Source of the DNA: Streptomyces lacrimifluminis
Lineage (GTDB): Bacteria > Actinomycetota > Actinomycetes > Streptomycetales > Streptomycetaceae
NCBI RefSeq assembly: GCF_014646095.1
Contig: NZ_BMMU01000025.1
Span: 7,210-71,209, forward strand
Direction of reading: 5' to 3'
DNA: 64,000 nt
Below are positions 50,122-59,180 of the stretch, one piece after another. Numbering within the stretch: position 1 is the stretch's first letter; each line of letters opens with the position of its first letter. The translations under genes and the position numbers were made by a program. A model generated the notes under the pieces. The model was not told the DNA's origin. It did no database searches and saw only the letters and a program-made list of their open reading frames with translations.

Positions 50122-51585
50122 TCACTGTGCCGGCCCACCGGACCGCCCCCGCCGACGCAACAGCAGAATGCCGCCCGCCAGAGCGGTGATCCCGGTCGCG
50201 GCCGTCCAGGCGACGACGTCTGTCGTACCGGTCGCGGCAAGGTCCTCGCCCTTGCCGCCCTGGGCAGTCGCACCGGCCGACGGCGCGTCATCCGCCCCAC
50301 TGGCCTTCGTACTCCCGCTTCCGGCATGCGGGCCGGGGCTCGGACTGGCGCTCTCGATCGTCCTGTCCCGGGTGAACGCCAGTGTCCCGAAGCCCAGTTG
50401 GTCGAATCCCCCACTGTTGGGTCCATAGTCACCGCCGCCGCCCTCGGGGGACGCCTGGGCGGCGATGCGGGTCAGATAGGTCGCGGACAGGCCCCGGCGC
50501 TTGGTGTAGTGGTTGGCGATCATGGCCCAGATCGGGCGGGTCATCGCCGGATCCACACCGGCGGCAGCGGTCGCCGACTCGCTGCCCGACCAGCCGTTGA
50601 CCGCACCCTTCTTCCGGGTGTTCGCCGTGTACGGCACCTCGCCGCCCATGCTCCACTTGGCCACGTACTGGGCACCCTTGAGGAAGCGGCTGTCGTCGTA
50701 GCCGTACAGGTCGATGCCCTGGTTCCAGGCCATCTCGCAGACCGTGCCCATCAGGCCGACGCCGAGCAGCGCGTGCCCCTGGTCGCGGCCCGCCTCGACC
50801 CATTCGCCGAGCCCCTGGTCGTCGTACACGACCGGGATGGCGTTCTTGACCGAGCCCATACCGGCCCCGTGCTTGAAGTAGTCGACGGCCCGGTCGATCC
50901 TGGCACGGTCGTCGCACAGAATGCCGATCGCCAGGACACAGGCGACGGCCGTGAGGTCCCAGTTGGCCCAGTAGTTGGTGATGACGGCGCCGTTGTGGTT
51001 GGCCAGGAAGTCCTCGCTGAGCGGACAGAAGACGTCCAGCATCATCCTCTGGAAGCGCGCGAGGTCGAAGTCGGCGTGGTCGCGCACGAGTTCGGCCGCG
51101 TTGGCGAACTGGTAGCCGTACAGGCCCGCCGCGAGGAACCGGTCGGCGGAGCCCGCCAGCACGGTCAGCTTCGCCGACCAGGCGTTGAGAATCGCGACAG
51201 CGGTGTCCGCGTACACGCTCTCACCGGTCACATGCCACCGCAGGGCGTTCTGGTAGGCCGCGTGGATGTCGTTGTAGAGGATCGCGTAGTTCTGCGGCGA
51301 GCCCGAGCCCCGGTAGACCGTGGCCTGCGGGTTGGCCGTCCAGCCGCTCTGCGCGTGGCGGTTGGCGGTCAGCCGCGCGAATCCCGCCGTGTACGGCGCC
51401 GCCCCGGCCTTCACCTTCGTCGCCATCCGGTCCAGATCCGTCCGGGTGTGCAGCATGCCCGGGTGGACGAGACCCTCGCCGGCCGCCGTGGCCCGCGGGG
51501 CGGCGAGGGTCGTACCGACGGTGACGGCGCCCGCCGTCGCGCCGGTGAGCTTCAGCATGCCGCGACGGCTGATCCGTGTGTTCAA
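50122..51585 (-). CDS. cell-wall-anchored alginate lyase family protein
   Basis: A 487-residue secreted protein. TTG at 51585 begins a Tat signal (ISRRGMLKLTGATAGAVTVG, cleavage near ATA-A). The alpha/alpha-toroid lyase domain follows, with HPGMLHTRTDLDRMATKVKA, NYAILYNDIHAAYQNALRWH and NYWANWDLTAVACVLAIG. After a Ser/Gly linker the end has LAATG (449-453), a hydrophobic helix and RRRGR, a class E-type sortase anchor. It may cleave uronate polysaccharides at the cell surface. Confidence 0.85.
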   Translation of the reverse strand: MNTRISRRGMLKLTGATAGAVTVGTTLAAPRATAAGEGLVHPGMLHTRTDLDRMATKVKAGAAPYTAGFARLTANRHAQSGWTANPQATVYRGSGSPQNYAILYNDIHAAYQNALRWHVTGESVYADTAVAILNAWSAKLTVLAGSADRFLAAGLYGYQFANAAELVRDHADFDLARFQRMMLDVFCPLSEDFLANHNGAVITNYWANWDLTAVACVLAIGILCDDRARIDRAVDYFKHGAGMGSVKNAIPVVYDDQGLGEWVEAGRDQGHALLGVGLMGTVCEMAWNQGIDLYGYDDSRFLKGAQYVAKWSMGGEVPYTANTRKKGAVNGWSGSESATAAAGVDPAMTRPIWAMIANHYTKRRGLSATYLTRIAAQASPEGGGGDYGPNSGGFDQLGFGTLAFTRDRTIESASPSPGPHAGSGSTKASGADDAPSAGATAQGGKGEDLAATGTTDVVAWTAATGITALAGGILLLRRRGRSGGPAQ

Positions 51586-51712
51586 GGCTGCGGTCCTTGG
51601 CTATGGGGGGTGAGGTGCTCTCGGAGTTACGGAGAGGAGACGCGCTCCGGGGCCACCGATAACGAAAAGTGCGGGTTGCCCGACCACGGCGGGCGGTCGA
51701 CATAATGTTCGG

Positions 51713-52948
51713 GTGACTTTTGCCTCACCTCCCCCCGGCCCCACGCCCAACTCCCTGTCCACGCAACGGTTTCCGGTGGTGATCGTGGGCGCCGGACCCG
51801 CCGGTCTCACCGTCGGGAACATCCTGCGGGCGGCCGGCATCGACTGTGTGGTGCTGGAGACGGAGAGCCGGGAGTTCATCGAGCAGCACCCGCGGGCCGG
51901 GTTCATCGAGGAATGGGCGGTGCGCGCGCTCCAACGGCGGGGCCTGGCGGACACGTTGCTGGAGCGGGCCGGTACGCACACGAAGTGCGAGTTCCGGTTC
52001 GGCGGTCGACGTCATCGCTTCGAGTACGCCGAGCTGTCGGGCGACCGCCATTTCGCCTATCCTCAGCCGCTGTTGGTGACGGACCTGGTGCGCGAGTACG
52101 CGGACGTGCGCGGCGGCGACATCCGCTTCAGCGTGCGGGACGTGCTCGTCCACGACCTCGACACCGACCGGCCCTCGGTGTCCTACGTCTCCGCGGAGAC
52201 AGGCCAACGGGAGTACGTGCAGGGCGAGTTCATCGCCGGATGCGACGGGGCGCGCGGGGTGACCCGTACGGCGATTCCGGCGACGCACGCCCGCGTCGCT
52301 CGGCACGACTACGGCGTCGGCTGGCTGGCCCTCCTCGCCGAGGCGCCGCCGTCCAACGACTGCGTGATGTTCGGCATCCACCCGCACGGCTTCGCCGGGC
52401 ACATGGCCCGGGGCCCCGAGGTCACCCGCTACTACCTGGAATGCCCGCCCGGCGACGACCCGGAGAACTGGCCGGACAATCGCGTCTGGGCCGAACTCCA
52501 CGAGCGGCTCGGCGCGTTGGGAGCATCCCCGCTCAACGAGGGCCGTCTGATCGAGAAGCGCGTGCTCGACATGCACAACTACGTGGTGGAGCCCATGCAG
52601 TTCGGGCGGCTGTTCCTGGCCGGCGACGCGGCCCATCTCACCGCCCCCATCGCCGCCAAGGGAATGAACCTCGCCCTGCACGACGCCTTCCTGCTCGGCG
52701 ACGGACTCGTCAACTACCTCGCGACGGGTGACCCCGACACCCTCAACGACTACTCGGAGGCGTGTCTGCGGCGCGTCTGGCAGTACCAGGAGTTCTCTTT
52801 GTGGCTGTCCGACATCTATCACGGGGCGTCGTCGGGCGACCCGTTCCGCGCCGGTACGACACTGGCCCGCCTCCGCCGCATCCTCGACTCCCCCGCAGCC
52901 GCGGCGGCGTTCGCCGACGTGTACATCGGCAAGGAGGCCGACCACTGA
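51713..52948 (+). CDS. pobA: 4-hydroxybenzoate 3-monooxygenase
   Basis: A 411-residue FAD-dependent hydroxylase that converts 4-hydroxybenzoate to protocatechuate with NAD(P)H and O2. Dinucleotide fold VVIVGAGPAGLTVGNIL; HPRAGFIEEWAVRALQRRGL; the NAD(P)H/FAD DG motif IAGCDGARGVTR; LFLAGDAAHLTAPIAAKGMN near the C-terminus, all in PobA order. The N-terminus is ~17 residues longer than usual because GTG at 51713 was taken; an inner start is possible. The divergent neighbour is the alginate-lyase-like gene. No pca genes are visible in the window. Confidence 0.9.
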   Translation: MTFASPPPGPTPNSLSTQRFPVVIVGAGPAGLTVGNILRAAGIDCVVLETESREFIEQHPRAGFIEEWAVRALQRRGLADTLLERAGTHTKCEFRFGGRRHRFEYAELSGDRHFAYPQPLLVTDLVREYADVRGGDIRFSVRDVLVHDLDTDRPSVSYVSAETGQREYVQGEFIAGCDGARGVTRTAIPATHARVARHDYGVGWLALLAEAPPSNDCVMFGIHPHGFAGHMARGPEVTRYYLECPPGDDPENWPDNRVWAELHERLGALGASPLNEGRLIEKRVLDMHNYVVEPMQFGRLFLAGDAAHLTAPIAAKGMNLALHDAFLLGDGLVNYLATGDPDTLNDYSEACLRRVWQYQEFSLWLSDIYHGASSGDPFRAGTTLARLRRILDSPAAAAAFADVYIGKEADH

Positions 52949-53005
52949 CACCGGGAAACGCGGCGATCCGCACCTGACATCCGCTCACCGGTCAGCCGGC
53001 CGACG

Positions 53006-53581
53006 TCAGTTGACGCCCAGCCCGTCCACCACCACGGCACCCGGCAGCTCGGCGAACGCCTTCCCCGGCACCAACAGCTTGCCGCGTCGCCGTCCGCTGC
53101 CGATCAGCACCCAGGGGAGGTCGACGACTGCCGAGTCGACCAACAGCGGCCAGGAGCCGGGAAGTCCGATGGGCGTGATGCCTCCGTACTCCATGCCGCT
53201 CTCCCCGACGGCCGTGTCCATCGGTGCGAACGACGCCTTGCGGGCGCCGAGTCGGCGGCGCACCACCCCGTTCACATCGACCCGGGTGGTGGACAGGACG
53301 AGACATGCGGCGAGAGTGGTCTCGCCGCCGCGCTTGGCGGCCACGACCACGCAGTTCGCCGACCGTTCGAGCAGGTCCCGCCCGTAGTGCTCCACGAAGA
53401 CGGCGGTGTCGGCCCATTCCGGGTCGGTGTCGACGTAGAGGATCTGATCGGCGGGAACTCCCCCCGAGGGGCCACTCCCAGCCGTCCACCGACGTACGGC
53501 GTCGGCGACCGGACCGACGAGTTCGTCGAGGCAGTCCGGGGCTGGGGTGGCGGTGTCGAAGTCTCCGATGGGGGCGCGCAT
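53006..53581 (-). CDS. YbaK/ProX-type aminoacyl-tRNA editing domain protein
   Basis: A 191-residue protein of the YbaK/prolyl-tRNA editing superfamily. NCVVVAAKRGGETTLAACLV, VRRRLGARKASFAPMDTAVG and GMEYGGITPIGLPGSWPLLV are the family blocks, with the conserved Lys and the GGITPxG loop. Such domains remove misacylated alanine or cysteine from tRNA, in trans. Start ATG 53581. It is followed on the same strand by nothing; the XRE-cupin gene upstream runs the same way, 44 bases apart. Confidence 0.88.
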   Translation of the reverse strand: MRAPIGDFDTATPAPDCLDELVGPVADAVRRWTAGSGPSGGVPADQILYVDTDPEWADTAVFVEHYGRDLLERSANCVVVAAKRGGETTLAACLVLSTTRVDVNGVVRRRLGARKASFAPMDTAVGESGMEYGGITPIGLPGSWPLLVDSAVVDLPWVLIGSGRRRGKLLVPGKAFAELPGAVVVDGLGVN

Positions 53582-53625
53582 GACGGCACGCTAACAGCCC
53601 GTGGGCGGACGTCCTGCCGGGCGTC

Positions 53626-54225
53626 TCAGCTCACCGGCGGGACCGACACCGACATCAGCATCTCCAGTGGTTCGGCGCCGTCATTGCCGTACGTGTGGGG
53701 GACGTTGGCCTCGAAGGTGGCGCTCGCGCCTGTCGGGACACGGTGTTCGACTCCGTCGACCGTCAGCGTCAGTTCGCCCGCCGTGACGTGGAGGATCTCG
53801 AACGTACCCCCGGGGTGCGGGTCGGACGGGCTGCTGTCGCCGGGCATGAGGTGCCAGTCCCACAGTTCCAGCGGGCCCGGCGCCTCGGTGCCCGCGAGGA
53901 GCCGGTTGTAGCTGCCGGCGTCGGTGTGCCACAGCCGTACGGCCTGGTCGGCGGCGACGATCCGGACCTTCGGGCCCTGCTCCTGATCGAGCAGCGTGGT
54001 GATGCTGACGCCGAGGGCGTCACCGATCTTCACGACCGTACCGAGGCTGGGGTTGGTGCGGGCCTGCTCGATCTGGATGAGCATCCCGCGACTGACCCCG
54101 GCACGGGCGGCGAGCGCCTCCAGGGTGAAGCCACGTTCGGCGCGCCAGCGCTTCACGCTGCGCGCCAGCGACTGGGTCAGCAGGTCGAGGTCCGACAACG
54201 TTCCGTCCAAGTTCTCGTCCGACAC
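53626..54225 (-). CDS. XRE family regulator with cupin domain
   Basis: A 199-residue regulator. The helix-turn-helix is RGFTLEALAARAGVSRGMLIQIEQARTNPS; the C-terminal cupin (beta-barrel) holds GELTLTVDGVEHRVPTGASA and FEANVPHTYGND. The cupin likely binds a small ligand such as an amine or sugar. The start is GTG at 54225. It is divergent from an EamA transporter across 162 bp with matching inverted repeats, so it should repress the transporter. Confidence 0.9.
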   Translation of the reverse strand: MSDENLDGTLSDLDLLTQSLARSVKRWRAERGFTLEALAARAGVSRGMLIQIEQARTNPSLGTVVKIGDALGVSITTLLDQEQGPKVRIVAADQAVRLWHTDAGSYNRLLAGTEAPGPLELWDWHLMPGDSSPSDPHPGGTFEILHVTAGELTLTVDGVEHRVPTGASATFEANVPHTYGNDGAEPLEMLMSVSVPPVS

Positions 54226-54319
54226 TCTCGTCTTCAGTCTTGCCTTCGGCCTTGTCTGGGCCTTGTCTTCGGCACCTCATCCTGCCGCACCGCCCAGAGT
54301 GCAAGATTGTGGATGACAG

Positions 54320-54361
54320 AGTTCACTTCATTGAACTACTGTGTGCTGAACCGAACTGTTC
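54320..54361. promoter_or_regulatory. inverted repeats between XRE-cupin and EamA genes
   Basis: AGTTCA-CTTCAT-TGAACT (54320-54337) and GAAC-T-GTTC (54353-54361) share the half-site GTTC/GAAC. They lie 27 bases or more before the EamA start at 54388 and are the best operator candidates for the XRE-cupin regulator. The AT-rich stretch around them fits a promoter. Confidence 0.55.
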
Positions 54362-54387
54362 ACTCCACTGTACTGCGAGGCGTCCTC

Positions 54388-55245
54388 ATGACCGCGTTCT
54401 TCGCCCTGGTCACCAGCCTGCTCTGGGGGCTGGCCGACTTCGGCGGCGGCCTGCTGACCCGCCGTATGTCCGCGTTGACGGTGGTCGTGGTCTCGCAGTC
54501 GATCGCGGCGGTCGTGCTCGGCACGATCGTGGTCCTGACGGGCGGCTGGAGCGAGGCAGGCCCGAGACTCTGGTTCGCCGTCGCCGCGGGCGTCGCCGGA
54601 CCGGTGGCCCTGCTCTCCTTCTACAAGGCGCTCGCCCTGGGCCCGATGGGGGTCGTCTCCCCGCTCGGCTCCCTGGGCGTCGCCATTCCCATCAGCGTCG
54701 GGCTCTTTCTCGGCGAACGTCCCGGGCTGCTCCAGTTCGCGGGGATCGCGGTCGCCGTCGTCGGGGTCGTGCTCGCGGGCGGACCGCGGCTCGGGGGCGC
54801 ACCCGTGCAACGGCAGGCGATCCTGCTCAGCCTGCTCGCGGCGTTCGGCTTCGGCACGGTGTTCGCGCTGATCGCGGAGGCGTCGACCACGCTCACGGGG
54901 CTGTTCCTCGCGCTCTTCGTGCAGCGTGTGACGAACGTGGCCGTCGGCGGCGCCGCGCTGTACGTCTCGGTCCGGCGTGGTGGCGCCGCCCTTCCGGCCG
55001 GCGGCTTCCCCTGGCGCTCGCTCACCGCGCTCGGCTTCGTCGGCCTCGCCGATGTCGCCGCCAACGGCACCTATTCGGTCGCCGCCCAGCACGGTCCGGT
55101 CACCATGGCCGCCGTACTCGCCTCGCTCTATCCGGTGGTCACCGCCCTGGCGGCCCGCGGTTTCCTCAGCGAACGCCTGCGCGCGGTCCAGGCGGCGGGC
55201 GCGGGCCTGGCCCTGGTGGGCACGCTCCTGCTGGCGACAGGCTGA
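54388..55245 (+). CDS. EamA family (DMT) transporter
   Basis: A 285-residue inner-membrane transporter with about ten helices in two EamA repeats. The first helix is TAFFALVTSLLWGLADFGG, repeat 1 ends at about 140 and repeat 2 starts with LLSLLAAFGFGTVFALIA. DMT family members export metabolites, amino acids or amines. ATG at 54388 gives the standard length; the long upstream frame is antisense to the regulator. Regulation by the divergent XRE-cupin protein is likely. Confidence 0.88.
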   Translation: MTAFFALVTSLLWGLADFGGGLLTRRMSALTVVVVSQSIAAVVLGTIVVLTGGWSEAGPRLWFAVAAGVAGPVALLSFYKALALGPMGVVSPLGSLGVAIPISVGLFLGERPGLLQFAGIAVAVVGVVLAGGPRLGGAPVQRQAILLSLLAAFGFGTVFALIAEASTTLTGLFLALFVQRVTNVAVGGAALYVSVRRGGAALPAGGFPWRSLTALGFVGLADVAANGTYSVAAQHGPVTMAAVLASLYPVVTALAARGFLSERLRAVQAAGAGLALVGTLLLATG

Positions 55246-55267
55246 GCACCGGCCCGTGACCGCCGGA

Positions 55268-56059
55268 TCAGGACTCGGCGCGTACGTCCCCGGCGTGCTC
55301 CTCCGCGTCCAGCTCCGCCAGCCGCGCCACAGCCCCCTCGTCCAGCTCCGCCAAGGCCCGCAGCTGCTCCGGAGTGGTCCCCTCCGGTATCGGGGTCGGG
55401 GCCGGTGTCCGCAGCGGTGGCCGCCAGCCCCCGGCCGGTGTCCAGCGGCGTACGACCCTGGCCGGAGCCCCCGCCACCACCGCGTGGTCGGGCACCGTCC
55501 CGCGTACCACCGCACCGGCAGCCACCACCACGTTCCGCCCGATCCGCGCCCCCGGCAGGATCACCGCACCGGTGCCGATCCAGCAGCCCGGGCCGATCTC
55601 GACCGGCTCCATGCGCGGCCACTGCTTGCCGATGGGCTCGTGCGGATCGTCGTACGAATGGTTGGTGGACGTCACGTACACGTACGGCCCGAAGTAGCAG
55701 TCGCTGCCGATGGTGACCGTCGTGTCGGCGATGACATGGCTGCCCCGGCCGAGGACGACACCGTCGCCGATGCGCAGGATGGGGTCCGGGCCGAGGTCGA
55801 GGTCGGGCATCAGGCCCGCCGTCAGGGTCACCTGCTCGCCGATGATGCAGTGGGAGCCCAGCTCGATCCAGGGCTCCCCGAAGACGGTGCCCAGCGGGAA
55901 GGCGAGCCTGGTACCTGTTCCCATCGCCCGGAAGCTCAGCCGCCCGGGGTTCTCGGCGGTCACGGAGCCCGTGCGCTGCACCCAGGCCCAGCCCGCGTGC
56001 ACCGCGCGCTGCGCCAGCCGACGCCGCCATGACGAGAACGTGTTCTTGGGCTTGGGCAC
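55268..56059 (-). CDS. acyltransferase with left-handed beta-helix (maltose/galactoside O-acetyltransferase type)
   Basis: A 263-residue protein. Hexapeptide repeats such as IGEQVTLTAG, IGDGVVLGRGSHVIADTTVT, IGPGCWIGTGAVILPGARIG and VVVAAGAVVRGTVPDHAVVA build a left-handed beta-helix. The catalytic-type TSTNHSYDD is present, so acetyl transfer from acetyl-CoA to a sugar or similar acceptor is probable. GTG at 56059 opens VPKPKNTFSSWRRR; upstream GTG codons are possible. A short C-terminal tail rich in Glu and Ala is not part of the helix. Confidence 0.82.
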   Translation of the reverse strand: MPKPKNTFSSWRRRLAQRAVHAGWAWVQRTGSVTAENPGRLSFRAMGTGTRLAFPLGTVFGEPWIELGSHCIIGEQVTLTAGLMPDLDLGPDPILRIGDGVVLGRGSHVIADTTVTIGSDCYFGPYVYVTSTNHSYDDPHEPIGKQWPRMEPVEIGPGCWIGTGAVILPGARIGRNVVVAAGAVVRGTVPDHAVVAGAPARVVRRWTPAGGWRPPLRTPAPTPIPEGTTPEQLRALAELDEGAVARLAELDAEEHAGDVRAES

Positions 56060-56166
56060 CCGCACACCGTACTCACGGCCGGGCGGGCCCAGCATGCCGC
56101 ACACCTGTGATCTTCGCCCCACGGAGGTGGCGTACGGTCTGACGTATTCGAGGACCAGGAGGCGAG

Positions 56167-56694
56167 ATGACGCACAAGGCGTTGATCACCGGCATCGGCG
56201 GCAGGGAACCGAAGGTGGACCAGGAGGCGTTCGTGGCGCCCACGTCCTCGGTGATCGGGGACGTGACCCTTCAGGCGGGTGCGAGCGTCTGGTACGGGGC
56301 GGTGCTGCGCGGCGACGTCGAGCGGATCTCCGTCGGCGCCCGGAGCAACATCCAGGACAACTGCACGCTGCACGCAGACCCGGGCTTCCCCGTGACCATC
56401 GGCGAGCGCGTCTCCGTCGGCCACAACGCGGTGGTGCACGGTGCGACGGTCGAGGACGACTGCCTGATCGGCATGGGCGCGACGGTCCTGAACGGCGCGG
56501 TGATCGGCGCGGGCTCACTGGTGGCGGCCCAGGCACTGGTACCGCAGGGCATGCGGGTCCCGCCGGGTTCACTGGTCGCGGGGGTACCGGCAAAGGTGCG
56601 CAGGGAGCTGACAGAGGAGGAACGCCAGGGAACCACCCTGAACGGCACGCACTACGCGGACCTGGCCAAGGCCCACAAGGAAATCCACGAGTAG
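56167..56694 (+). CDS. gamma-class carbonic anhydrase-like protein
   Basis: A 175-residue left-handed beta-helix protein. The three zinc-type histidines are in place: NCTLHADPGFPV, VGHNAVVHGATV. The Arg/Asp of the substrate site is seen in WYGAVLRGDVERIS. It is shorter than the archaeal Cam enzyme, like the YrdA/PaaY proteins, which bind metal with variable activity. ATG at 56167 has AGGAGG seven bases upstream. It diverges from the acetyltransferase gene by ~100 bp. Confidence 0.9.
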   Translation: MTHKALITGIGGREPKVDQEAFVAPTSSVIGDVTLQAGASVWYGAVLRGDVERISVGARSNIQDNCTLHADPGFPVTIGERVSVGHNAVVHGATVEDDCLIGMGATVLNGAVIGAGSLVAAQALVPQGMRVPPGSLVAGVPAKVRRELTEEERQGTTLNGTHYADLAKAHKEIHE

Positions 56695-56703
56695 AGAAGC
56701 CGA

Positions 56704-56748
56704 CCCAGGGGCGCGGGGAACTGCGCGACAAGCCGCTGACGGCCCGCG
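56704..56748 (-). repeat. Streptomyces intergenic repeat, copy 4 (inverted, partial)
   Basis: Reading on the minus strand it shows GTCGCGCAGTTCC followed by CCGCGCCCCTGGG, the left half of the repeat without the second hairpin arm. It lies between the carbonic anhydrase-like gene and the convergent DedA gene. Confidence 0.7.
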
Positions 56749-56755
56749 CCCGGCA

Positions 56756-57400
56756 TCACTCAGAAGCCCCTACGGTCTCAACTTCACGCACAGCACCCTG
56801 CATCTTCTTCGCCTTGCGCTTCAGCACCAACATCGACGTCAAGCCGACGAGCACCGCGAGCACCAGCCCCACCCACGAGAACCGCTTCAGCCACGACTCC
56901 GCGACCACACCCACGTAGTAGATGACCGCGGTCGTCCCGCCCGCCCAGACGATCCCACCGAGCACGTTGGCGATCAGGAACTTCCAGTAGGGCATGTGCA
57001 GCACACCCGCCAACGGCCCGGCGAAGATCCGCAGCAGTGCGACGAAGCGGCCGAAGAAGACCGCCCACACGCCCCACTTCTCGAAGGACCGCTCGGCGGT
57101 GGCGATGTGTCCCTCCCCGAAGTGCCTGGGGAACTTCGCCCCGAGCCAGGCCAGCAGCGGCCGACCGCCCTTGCGGCCGATGGCATAGCCGATCGAGTCA
57201 CCGATGATCGCGCCGGCGCTCGCGCACGCGCCGAGGACGAACGGGTCGATCTCGCCGTGCTGGGAGGCGAGCAGCGCGGCGGAGACCAGAATGATCTCGC
57301 CCGGCAGCGGAATGCCCAGACTCTCCAGCCCGATGACCAGTCCCACCAGCGCGTAGATACTGACCGCGGGGATCGTCTCCAGCCATTCCTGCACGTGCAA
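56756..57400 (-). CDS. DedA family membrane protein
   Basis: A 214-residue inner-membrane protein. ESLGIPLPGEIILVSAALLA, ACASAGAIIGDSIGYAIGRK, FFGRFVALLRIFAGPLAGVL and the last helix LVLAVLVGLTSMLVL match the DedA/VTT domain, which takes part in flipping undecaprenyl phosphate or phospholipids. TTG at 57400 is preceded by GGAAGGAAA at good spacing; GTG at 57394 is also possible. Orientation converges with the upstream gene across repeat copy 4. Confidence 0.9.
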   Translation of the reverse strand: MHVQEWLETIPAVSIYALVGLVIGLESLGIPLPGEIILVSAALLASQHGEIDPFVLGACASAGAIIGDSIGYAIGRKGGRPLLAWLGAKFPRHFGEGHIATAERSFEKWGVWAVFFGRFVALLRIFAGPLAGVLHMPYWKFLIANVLGGIVWAGGTTAVIYYVGVVAESWLKRFSWVGLVLAVLVGLTSMLVLKRKAKKMQGAVREVETVGASE

Positions 57401-57492
57401 CGCCGGTTTCCTTCCGATCTCGCCGTACGCCCGGTACGTCTGCGTTCCCGGCGCGCGCCCGGCCCCGGGCACGCGCCGGGAAGCCTACCGGC

Positions 57493-59109
57493 TCACGGTG
57501 ACACCGAGGACGCCTCCCCGTCCCAGAGGTCGCACTGGTGTTCCTCTCCGGTGGTCGTGCTCAGGACGTTCCCGCCCGCCGACCCGGTACGCAGCGAGAG
57601 GACCAGACCGGGACGGTCGGGCATCGCCGGCTGCCCGTCCGCGCGCGGGACACCCCCGTGCAGGAAGGTGCCCCAGTACTGGACCATCTGCCGGGACAGG
57701 ACCCGCTGCCCGGCGTCGAGCGGCGACTCCAGGCCGAAGTGCTTGAAGAGGTACTGCACCTCGTTCACATGGGTCGCCCCGAAGTCGAAGTCGGTGCCCA
57801 GGTTCCGCAGCGAGGCGAAGGGCGGCGAGGTGCGGTCGGCGAACTCGTACGTGTAGACCGGACCGCGGCCCGCGAGCACGGTGTCGAGCCGCAGCGCCGG
57901 GCACGCGAACAGCTCGTCACCCTGGGCGGTGCCGTAGGCGATGGTCGGGGAGGGGTACGTCGACAGCGGGTAGCGGGCCAGGGCCCGGTCACCGAAGGCC
58001 GCCCGCATGACCGAGGGGTACCGCTCGGCGGTGAGCGGAGTGCCGTTCGCGTCGAAGGCGGCGAAGGCGAACATCCTGCCCTCGTCCCGGTTGGCGCCGT
58101 TCAGCACCGGCACATGTGCGGCGGCGCCGTTCGCGAACGCCTCGACGGGCTGCGCGGGCAAAAAGGCGCCGCCGGTCACCGGAGCCCAGTCGAAGCCGCC
58201 CTGGGCGGCCAGGATCTCGGCGGCGGACCTGCCCCGCAGACAGCCGAGAGCATCGGCACCGGAGCAGCCGAGCTTCTCGGCGAAGGCCGCGCCCTGTGTG
58301 GTGGCCGACGAGTGCGGACGGGCCGCGCAGTCGTTGTACGCGCCGCTCTGCACGATTCCCGCCCGGTACAGGCCGGTCGAGGTCGGCGAGGCCAGCTGCG
58401 TGCAGACCGAACGGCCGCCCGCCGACTCACCCGCGATGGTCACCCGGCCCGGATCGCCTCCGAAGCGGCCGATGTTGGCCCGCACCCAACGCAGAGCCGC
58501 CTGCTGGTCGAGCATGCCGAAGTTGCCGGACACCCCGTCGCGCGCCTCGCCGTCCAGGGCGTCCGTGGCGAGGAAACCCATTGCTCCGAGGCGGTAGTTG
58601 ACGGTCACGACGACCGCGCCGGTACGCCGGGCGAAGACGTCCGGCACGACATCCTCACCGGCGCCCGCGGTGAGCCCGCCGCCGTGCAGCCAGACCAGTA
58701 CCGGGCCGCGTACGGCCCCTTGCGGGACGTACACGTTGAGGTCGAGACAGTCCTCGGTGTGACTCGGGCGCTCGTATCCGGGGTCCCAACTCGACGTCTG
58801 TACACACCTGTTGCCGAACTCGCCCGCCGCACGCACGCCTTGCCAGGGCGCGACCGGCCGCGGGGCCCTCCAACGAAGGCCGTCGACTGGGGGCTGGGCG
58901 TAGGGAATGCCGAGGAACTGCCGCCCCTCGGCGGTGACTTCCCCGCGCACCCAGCCCGCGTCGGTTTGGACGAGAGTCCCGTTCCGTGCGGCCTGCGCCG
59001 CCGGAACGGGGGCCACGAGCAGGGCGGCGACGGTCAGGAGACCGACCGTCAGCCGGCGCAGCACGCCGCCACCTCCTCCCCGTAACTCCCGGGGATCGAT
59101 GTCGGTCAT
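57493..59109 (-). CDS. secreted type-B carboxylesterase
   Basis: A 538-residue esterase. The signal peptide (RRLTVGLLTVAALLVAPVPAAQA) is followed by the type-B block FLGIPYAQPPVDGLRWRAP, the oxyanion region LVWLHGGGL, the nucleophile elbow TIAGESAGG, the acid near ANRDEGRMF and the His in ATHVNEVQYLF. CVQTSSWDPGYE and EDCLDLNVYVP are the usual disulfide and signature segments. It hydrolyses carboxyl esters outside the cell. Start ATG 59109. Confidence 0.92.
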   Translation of the reverse strand: MTDIDPRELRGGGGGVLRRLTVGLLTVAALLVAPVPAAQAARNGTLVQTDAGWVRGEVTAEGRQFLGIPYAQPPVDGLRWRAPRPVAPWQGVRAAGEFGNRCVQTSSWDPGYERPSHTEDCLDLNVYVPQGAVRGPVLVWLHGGGLTAGAGEDVVPDVFARRTGAVVVTVNYRLGAMGFLATDALDGEARDGVSGNFGMLDQQAALRWVRANIGRFGGDPGRVTIAGESAGGRSVCTQLASPTSTGLYRAGIVQSGAYNDCAARPHSSATTQGAAFAEKLGCSGADALGCLRGRSAAEILAAQGGFDWAPVTGGAFLPAQPVEAFANGAAAHVPVLNGANRDEGRMFAFAAFDANGTPLTAERYPSVMRAAFGDRALARYPLSTYPSPTIAYGTAQGDELFACPALRLDTVLAGRGPVYTYEFADRTSPPFASLRNLGTDFDFGATHVNEVQYLFKHFGLESPLDAGQRVLSRQMVQYWGTFLHGGVPRADGQPAMPDRPGLVLSLRTGSAGGNVLSTTTGEEHQCDLWDGEASSVSP

Positions 59110-59180
59110 CGGCCGTCACTCCTTCTGTGGGGGAAGGCGATCGCGCCGGCGAACCTAGGACCGACAGTGACTCGTGTCAA

